From assembly GCA_029851415.1 (NCBI GenBank), contig CM056742.1, forward strand, positions 158,973,121-159,037,120: a stretch of DNA of 64,000 nt, given 5' to 3'. A program made the translations under genes and the position numbers. Shown in pieces: positions 57,501 through 64,000 of the stretch. Each line of letters starts with the position of its first letter. Positions within the stretch are counted from its first letter, which is position 1. This DNA comes from Eretmocerus hayati. Taxonomy: Eukaryota > Arthropoda > Insecta > Hymenoptera > Aphelinidae. The notes under the pieces are model-generated. The model saw nothing but the letters and a program-made list of their open reading frames with translations. It was not told the origin of the DNA and ran no database searches.

Positions 57501-60500
57501 GCCAACATTCTCGAACCAAAACCAGATTCAGAAACTCAAACTCATTCAGATTCACCCTGCATGATGTGCACTGTAAATAAGATTGACTTTTATGTGTGTA
57601 CACCTTTTACATACAGTCTCTCATGTTTCTTCTTAATGACAATCCTTGAAGTGCAAAACAATTCCCATAAATTTTTCGGGAATGTACCAGCATCACTTAC
57701 ATTCAAACCTTCAAGATTCTTCTTTCATACGCAGACGTCATTCAAGATATTTCAATGCACGATCTAACCTTTTAAAAATTCCAAAAACGAATCATTAAAT
57801 TTTCTCAACCAGTAGTTGAGTTGTTGTATATCTCATCGCTGAGATCTAGATAGAGCCACGCCGCGAGGCACAATCGTAATCGAGGGCACGTACCTCACCT
57901 TATTCGTATAGATCGCGGTGTGGCGGCATCTCGGCTGCTGCAAAATTATGCGCGATTCGTTTTCTCAATCAGCATTCGCTTCAGTCATCTCATCATTCCG
58001 AGATGTACACGAGACCGGCGATGCCTTATAACATCATCAACATTTATACGACGATATGATCATCAATTTTATTTGATTTTTACGTCTCTAATTTAGAGCG
58101 CATTTGTTACTGGGATTCGAGATAGTATCACATGGCCAATTTTGATACGTATCGCTAAGTGGTTGTCAGTGGTATATGACATCTGTGATATAAATATCCA
58201 TAACTCTTTCATTACTTGCTTTGAGGATTAGAACTGCCACGGTGAACCTAAATCATTCGAACGTTTTGAGGAATTTACCCTATTTTGAACACTCGACAAC
58301 AAATGATTTACTAATTTAACACGTTTGCTGTGAGGTCAGGAACCGCAATTCCACCCCTGTGAACGGCAAGACCCACCGGTGGGTCCCGCAAATCTTGAAT
58401 CCCACGAGACAAAAAATTCTTCAGCACACAGAAAAGGACCGGCGGGACTCACCGATGAGTCCCATCGCAGCGAAGTTGTTAGAAGAATCAAAAATCATAT
58501 TGTATTGCGTCCGCGGAAATCTAAGTTTCAACTATCCTAAAGTTTGTTTTAGATTTTAAATCATTTGGCTGAAAGTACCATGAGCTCTCACAATTTTTCT
58601 TCTTTTTCATCTCCTTCACTCTTACTTGCAATGACTGAATTCACCGTAAAATCTCAGTTAGAATAACCAGCTATCAATTAAAGCACTTCGCTAGGTCTCG
58701 CAATATCCAACTGTAAATAACCATCTAATACCACCCACAAGTGCACACATCAGAGTCTCTGCAACAAATCTCATTTGGAAATCAGAGGGTAATGAAAATG
58801 TAACGATCCTTTGAAAAAACGAAAGCTTGTGCTTGCTAGCCTCCTTATCACTTCAACTCACTCAAGTTTCCAAATGACTTCGATTTTTTGTTATGGCGCA
58901 CTTAAGTCGTCACATGTTGTGTTTCCCAGAGTGTATGACGTGTTCCACAATATTATTATCATCATCATCATCATCATCACCCACACTGAATGTAACAGAC
59001 ATGAATTTTCTTTCATCCTCGCCCAACCAAGTAAACATGACGACCGGCACCTTAATGGCGCAGTCGAATATTTCATTAGCATTATTGATGGTTATTAAAT
59101 TTGGTCCTCTCAAGGCTGTTGAGCACCAGAGACCGGTTTTTCTAAATGTAATTCGGATCCCTGCTTTATGATGGTCAAGACTAATTAGAGCAATTTGACG
59201 ACGCAAGTGCTCAAATTTGCACCTAGATTTGTACTACTTTTAATTACATTTATTTACATTAAAGACTTTGTTTCATTATTTTGTATGAATTGAAGGCGTT
59301 ATGACGTCATGTTACATGCATTGTAGATTGTATATTCTGATAGCCTTCTCTTGAAAATGGAAAATGCGGAAATGAGGAAAATATGTAATAGAAGGTTGAG
59401 GCTACTATGATTAATTCTAAGCTCACGCATCTGCATGATTCATGGCTTTGAAAGTATATCACCACAGAAACAGACTAATCGATTATATCTTTTCCAAACT
59501 GTCCATAGTTTTTCTTGGCAAAATTGCGAAACATGATGTTGATATTCTTGTTATATTTTTCTTTGAATTTCACAATTGTGGATTATCAAAATGGAGGAAT
59601 TAGTTCCATCAGAATATGCCTCCTCATTCATTCAAACCTTCTCGTGGACTCTGAACACAAATGCTATTACCCTGTAGGGAAGTTAATGGGGTTCACAGCT
59701 GTAAGTTACAGTTTGACAGAGAAATAACACGGTTAATTGTACATTACAGCTGTGAACCCCATTAACTTTCCTACGGGGTATTTCCCACAAAATCTGACGC
59801 GATAGGTCAAATTATTTCAAATTTTCGAAAATGAAAATATCATACACTGATTAGTCCTTCTTAGTAATTTCATACGCCGAAGAGCAGTTCATAGACCCTC
59901 CAGTCAAAAATACTTCGCAAGTTTCCAGAAATTGAGTTGCAAACCCAAAAAAATTGAGTTTCGATCGAACTATGAGTATCAGAATTGACATATCGGAATA
60001 TTTTTCTCAAGTATCGCGAAATCATCATTTCTTACTTCGAATCTTAGATCGCGTAGATTTTTCTTGCACCCACACGCTCGCGACCTACTACTACCTCACA
60101 CCCACGTCCTTCATAAATAGTTAATTGCACTGAAAGAACGACGGTAGTCCCGGACATACCAAAGCATCATTCTTTTCCATATATACAAATCTCTTGTTCG
60201 TCTTCTTCAATAACCTTTATTCGAGCATCTCCTCATCAAAGCAATATTCAGGGACGTTAAAAATTGACGCGGAATATAGTATATGACACGATTTGAATAA
60301 TGGATCGTATGGGACATATATGACAACTTCCTGGCCATGATTTTTTTTCGACTGTCTAATAGGAGTTTTGTTAGTAGTAGTATAGTATCATACGATGAAA
60401 TCTTGATGGTAAACATTACGGCTGTGAAGTATATTCTTGCTGCTTCATACGCATGCATTTACTTTTACCGTTGACGCGTACCTAGCTCTCAACTTTGTAT

Positions 60501-63500
60501 GTGAGGCGGTATATTGTTACAAGGTAGTTGAGCTTTTTTGATCAAAGTACACAGTATTGCATAATTTCATAAGATCGCAGTGATGCAGTTGGTTCATGTT
60601 ATGCATTTGTGAAGAATATTTGCTTTGAATTGAACGCTATCAAGATTACTATAACTTCAAACTTATTTGGAAATAAATGAGTTATATGGAGCTTTTATCA
60701 AGGGTAGTTTTGCTATGCTGGATAGAGAGAAACATTTAATTCAGACATTCATGCTACACTCGTCATGCTTCACTCATCATTCCACTCGCTCAGACAAATC
60801 TCTAAAAATAAGTGTTATTTCTAAACAATTATGTCTCACAATTCACATAGACCAAAATACGACGAAAAAATCAATTTTATCACAAAATTGATAGAAGTAT
60901 TGAAAAAAAAATTCTATGTCCTAAATCGAAAGTGTCCCCCTCCAGGGGACTTGTGATGATTTCCTTGTGTTGCATCGAAAAAAATGTTGAAGAATCTGAA
61001 AAATTCTAATTTATAATTGTTACTATAAGCAACATAATAGAACGCCAATGGAGTCTCAAAACGGAATTGTGAGACCGAGAAAAAGGAAATACGAAAAATT
61101 CTCGAAAAACTAATTTTAACATTTTTATCCCAAAAATATGTTCTGATGGAAGAAACAGCATTTCTGATACCAGGAGCAATTTTATAGTCAATAGATTAAT
61201 CCGCGATGAGAGTTCGTCACGGGGTGTATCCTAAATTTTGCCCGCATAGGTGGACGCTCGGTTAGGGGTCCCCGCAGTTTGCAATATTTTTTACGGCAAA
61301 CGACATCGGCAACGCAAATACAACAAACCGCGCCACCTATGCCAGCAAATTTTGCGGTAAAATTTGACGGAAAATTTTACCGCAGAATTTAGAATACGGC
61401 ACCCAGGTGGTGCTATCGCAGCCCTCGCTCAAGCTTTCTGTTTGTTTCTTGAGAAAAGCAAATCTAGTTCTCTCATTACAGAGTTTTATTTTTGCTACTC
61501 CAAACTCTTCACTCTTCATAATTACCCTTATAAGCACAAGCAAATACACAATCACCATCCTCTTTAAAGCCGCTCATCTCAAATTCTATGTAGATACCTT
61601 ATATGTTTAATAAACATTCAACAGAGCAATTTGCTTCCAGAGAATTTTTGTTTGTACTTCTTGCATCTCCAGGTACTTTGAGATTCATTAACATAAGTTG
61701 ATCATCATTAAAAGCAAAAGCTAGTAATTCGTTTGTAAAATAACACGATTAACAACAAATGCGCGGCAAAGTAAAAAATGCTCAAGTTTCTTCAAAACTT
61801 GGTTATTTGAGTATGGGAACTTTTGTTGTGTTGCATGATCTATCAGATCCAATGGAGCCAATATATGAGTATCCAAGTAGGAGGTCAAACGACTCTAGGG
61901 GACGTAGAGGATCAGGTAAGAGTTTACTATGTGCCCATCATCCAGTTTCATCTAGACAAACTTCAAAAACTTGGCGTGTTCAAGGAATTTTTTTCTCGTT
62001 TCGCTGAGCTAGATTTTTGTACCGACTCTAAGCTCCAATAAAAAGAAATTCAAGTTCACTTATTATTCTCTACCCTTTCCGTCTTGGGTTTCCCACATCT
62101 CTTACCAGATTATAGGTTGTACCTATTGAAGGTGTTGAACACAATATCGGTCATGGAAACGATACATGATCTCTTCGACTATCCATTCTTAGTCAACTTA
62201 TGATGACACCATATGATTATTATTGCTGTAAAATGCGTCTTCAAAAGTAGAATTGAAAGAATTTCCTCATCCACAAAGTACAGTAGAGTAACAACTTTGT
62301 TATCCTTATTCTATATAATTTTGATCTTTATGTTGCATTCAATTAGACAACAGCGTGGTCTTGACAGAAGACACCGATAGCTTCATAATTGGAGACCATG
62401 TGTGGGTTGGTGGTACAAAACCTGGTCGAATTGCATACATTGGCGAGACACAATTCGCACCTGGAGATTGGGCGGGCATCGTTCTCGATGAGCCAATTGG
62501 TGAGATTCTTAATACATTTGTAATACTGCTGCAAAGGGTCTGACGAATCTTCCCTCACATCCATAATGTCAGTTGAAACTTTGAATCAGCGTCATTTTTG
62601 TTTATTCCATTCGCATTATAATGAGCAATATCGCAGTATTTGGTGGAATACTTTGAATATTTGAAATTGGATTTTTCTGTATGCACATTTATTGGGGGAG
62701 AAAAAAAAACCAATAATTGAATTCTACTTTAGGCAAAAATGATGGATCAGTGGCCGGTTTTCGTTACTTCCAATGTGAGCCAAAATGTGGAATTTTCTCC
62801 AGGCTAACAAGGTTAACAAGGCAGCCTGTTCCTGGTATATCATGTTCCTCACCAGTCGAAAGCTCAAGAGGAATACTCAGCAAATCAATTTCACCTTCAT
62901 TAAGTAAGCCTCGTCTTAAATATGGCTGGCAACGTTGAATCGCACTTATATGTGAATCTTTTCATTCTTTTTGCTATAAATGTTTGTCCAGTCCTTAAAT
63001 GTAATTTATGGTTAGTACTGCATGCTGAGCTTCACGATTACTCTTGCTGTCATTTTTGTCAATTTACAATACTTCGATGACTGGATTAGCTTATTGCTCT
63101 TTCATGTTATATGCTTTTAGTTTGGGAGTATGTCGCAGGTATTGAATATATTGTCATTGAATGTCAGCAAGATGTGATTTTAGTTTTAGCATCAATTAGT
63201 TTTGTGTTTTCTGTAAGCTATTTTCTTTTTTGCGTGCTAGTAGTTACTTTGTACTCATCTTGTTTCCTGTACTTTCTATTGTGTTTTGTCTTTTGAGGAT
63301 GCTATACACTCCCGTACTCGTAAAAAATGAGCTTGAAAATAAAATTTATATATGTGTCACTGCGAAAGAGAATCCTAATGGCTCCTATTTTTTCATTCTC
63401 AATTGCTTTTTCTGTAACCAATTCAAGAACGTTCTAAACATTAAATCTGTTGTGTCAGTCATACCTGCCCTTTGTGTTCAACTTCATTTTTTGAGACTTC

Positions 63501-64000
63501 AATCATTGTTATATTCGAAATGACTGAAGTAATAAGAAATTAATGAGTTAGATTCAAACAAAATTGAGCCCAAAATGATTCCATCCTTTCCCAAAAATGA
63601 ATGAATTTCATCCAAGTATGCACATTTATCGGCCCTCTTGCTTGAAAAAACGTCGTGTGCTTGTGCTTTTTTATATTTCCTTTTGCTGAATTCATCAATC
63701 AATTCATAAAAATTGGCAGTATAAAAAAAAGAAGTCCAGCAAAATCTATCAAGTCATCGTACAGTGAGTGATATCGGCCCATCTTCGGAATCGATGTACT
63801 TACAGCTTTATGTTTGCACACGCAAATCCGTCACGCTTCGTTGAAAATGATGACACTGTATAGAGATCTATCATGGATCGCCGACGACTATGTTACGCCT
63901 TCCAAGGATAAGGAGTATTGTTACTCTATAGGCGGCCACCTCGATTGGAGCATCTTGCTAATCTTCATATATGAGCCCATCGAACATCGTTTGAGTGTCA
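54549..64000 (+). CDS. CLIP-190: CLIP-170/CLIP-190 microtubule plus-end protein, 5' part (continues beyond window)
   Basis: Coding exons: 54549-54654, 62347-62499, 62733-62903, all joined in phase 1. The N-terminus [16 protein letters not shown] resembles the start of CLIP-170. Exons 2 and 3 encode the first CAP-Gly domain: [36 protein letters not shown], then [17 protein letters not shown] with the tubulin/EB-tail-binding GKNDG loop. A Ser/Pro/Arg-rich linker follows and exon 3 ends at a GTAAGC donor. The second CAP-Gly, coiled coil and zinc knuckles must lie past the right edge. The product tracks growing microtubule ends. Intron 1 is 7.7 kb, unusually long for this region. Confidence 0.9.
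58370..58385. repeat. Perfect 16-bp palindrome
   Basis: GACCCACCGGTGGGTC is self-complementary. About 70 bases downstream GGGACTC-ACCGAT-GAGTCCC forms a second 7-bp stem. Both lie in one GC-richer patch of the CLIP intron. Confidence 0.7.
59668..59780. other. Long intronic hairpin
   Basis: Arms 59668-59704 and 59744-59780 are complementary at 35 of 37 positions, with a 39-base loop. The arm core is AGTTAATGGGGTTCACAGCT. It may be a small foldback element or the precursor of a small RNA. Confidence 0.7.
62904..64000 (+). other. CLIP intron running to the window edge
   Basis: After the donor at 62904 I find no further phase-1 exon with CAP-Gly or coiled-coil coding. Short frames are present but unrecognised. 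Confidence 0.4.

Larger units (their letters stand above)
54655..62346 (+). other. Long first intron of the CLIP gene
   Basis: AT-rich sequence with microsatellites (CGT repeats near 56511-56527, ATC repeats near 58955-58980), a 16-bp palindrome at 58370-58385, and a 37-bp-stem hairpin at 59668-59780. No other coding gene recognised; frames such as 61759-62007 and 60667-60891 do not resemble any family. Alternative CLIP promoters or exons could be hidden here. Confidence 0.5.

Noticed and set aside
58455..58485. Hammerhead ribozyme-like CCGATGAGTCCC
   Set aside because: The core needs CTGATGA and a GAAA with three stems; only part is present and a palindrome explains it.
61759..62041. Extra CLIP exon upstream of the first CAP-Gly
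   Set aside because: The frames do not resemble CLIP, and splicing from 54654 to 62347 is already in phase.

Overview
This is eukaryotic, very probably insect, genomic DNA. It is AT-rich, with spliced genes whose introns are mostly about 50-150 bp, GT-AG junctions, animal gene families (SLC17 transporter, CIP2A, CLIP-170/CLIP-190, chymotrypsin-fold secreted proteins) and insect-type Ty3/Gypsy, hAT-like and Ginger-like elements. A hymenopteran or similar small-intron insect would fit, but I cannot assign the order from sequence alone. No bacterial genes, rRNA, tRNA or CRISPR were seen.

Left half (about 1-31 kb): a nest of retroelements. After a terminal exon of a chymotrypsin-fold protein (851-1039), an old minus-strand Ty3/Gypsy element runs from 1844 to 30794. 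It has 568/567-bp LTRs about 5% diverged by eye, a GTCA target duplication at the outer edges, a polypurine tract, and degraded gag, protease, RT, RNase H and integrase. Its protease is split by a much younger plus-strand LTR element (6330-22104). That element has 775-bp LTRs differing at 3 positions, a TATT target duplication and an intact 641-codon gag, but no recognisable pol in 14.2 kb of internal sequence. The remaining 11.2 kb of its interior is mostly degenerate tandem repeats. A second, unresolved insertion of roughly 5.6 kb (about 23.64-29.25 kb) lies in the old element's gag; it holds an LTR-like promoter/poly(A) region and a Tyr/Asn-rich ORF.

Middle (31-43 kb): a TA-flanked MITE (32596-33572), a decayed hAT-like transposase (34.0-35.1 kb), a minus-strand serine protease homologue lacking the catalytic serine (37369-39138), and a 2.76-kb Ginger/KRBA2-like element with long terminal inverted repeats made of small palindromes (40143-42898).

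Right part (44-64 kb): three host genes with resolvable exon structure. They are an SLC17 (sialin/VGLUT/phosphate cotransporter) gene on + (7 exons, 497 aa), a CIP2A homologue on - (10 exons, 831 aa) convergent with it, and the 5' part of a CLIP-170/CLIP-190 microtubule plus-end gene on + (3 exons visible, 7.7-kb first intron, continuing beyond the window). CIP2A and CLIP are divergent, with 1.4 kb between their start codons. All exon phases in the SLC17 and CIP2A models close exactly, which is the main support for those models.
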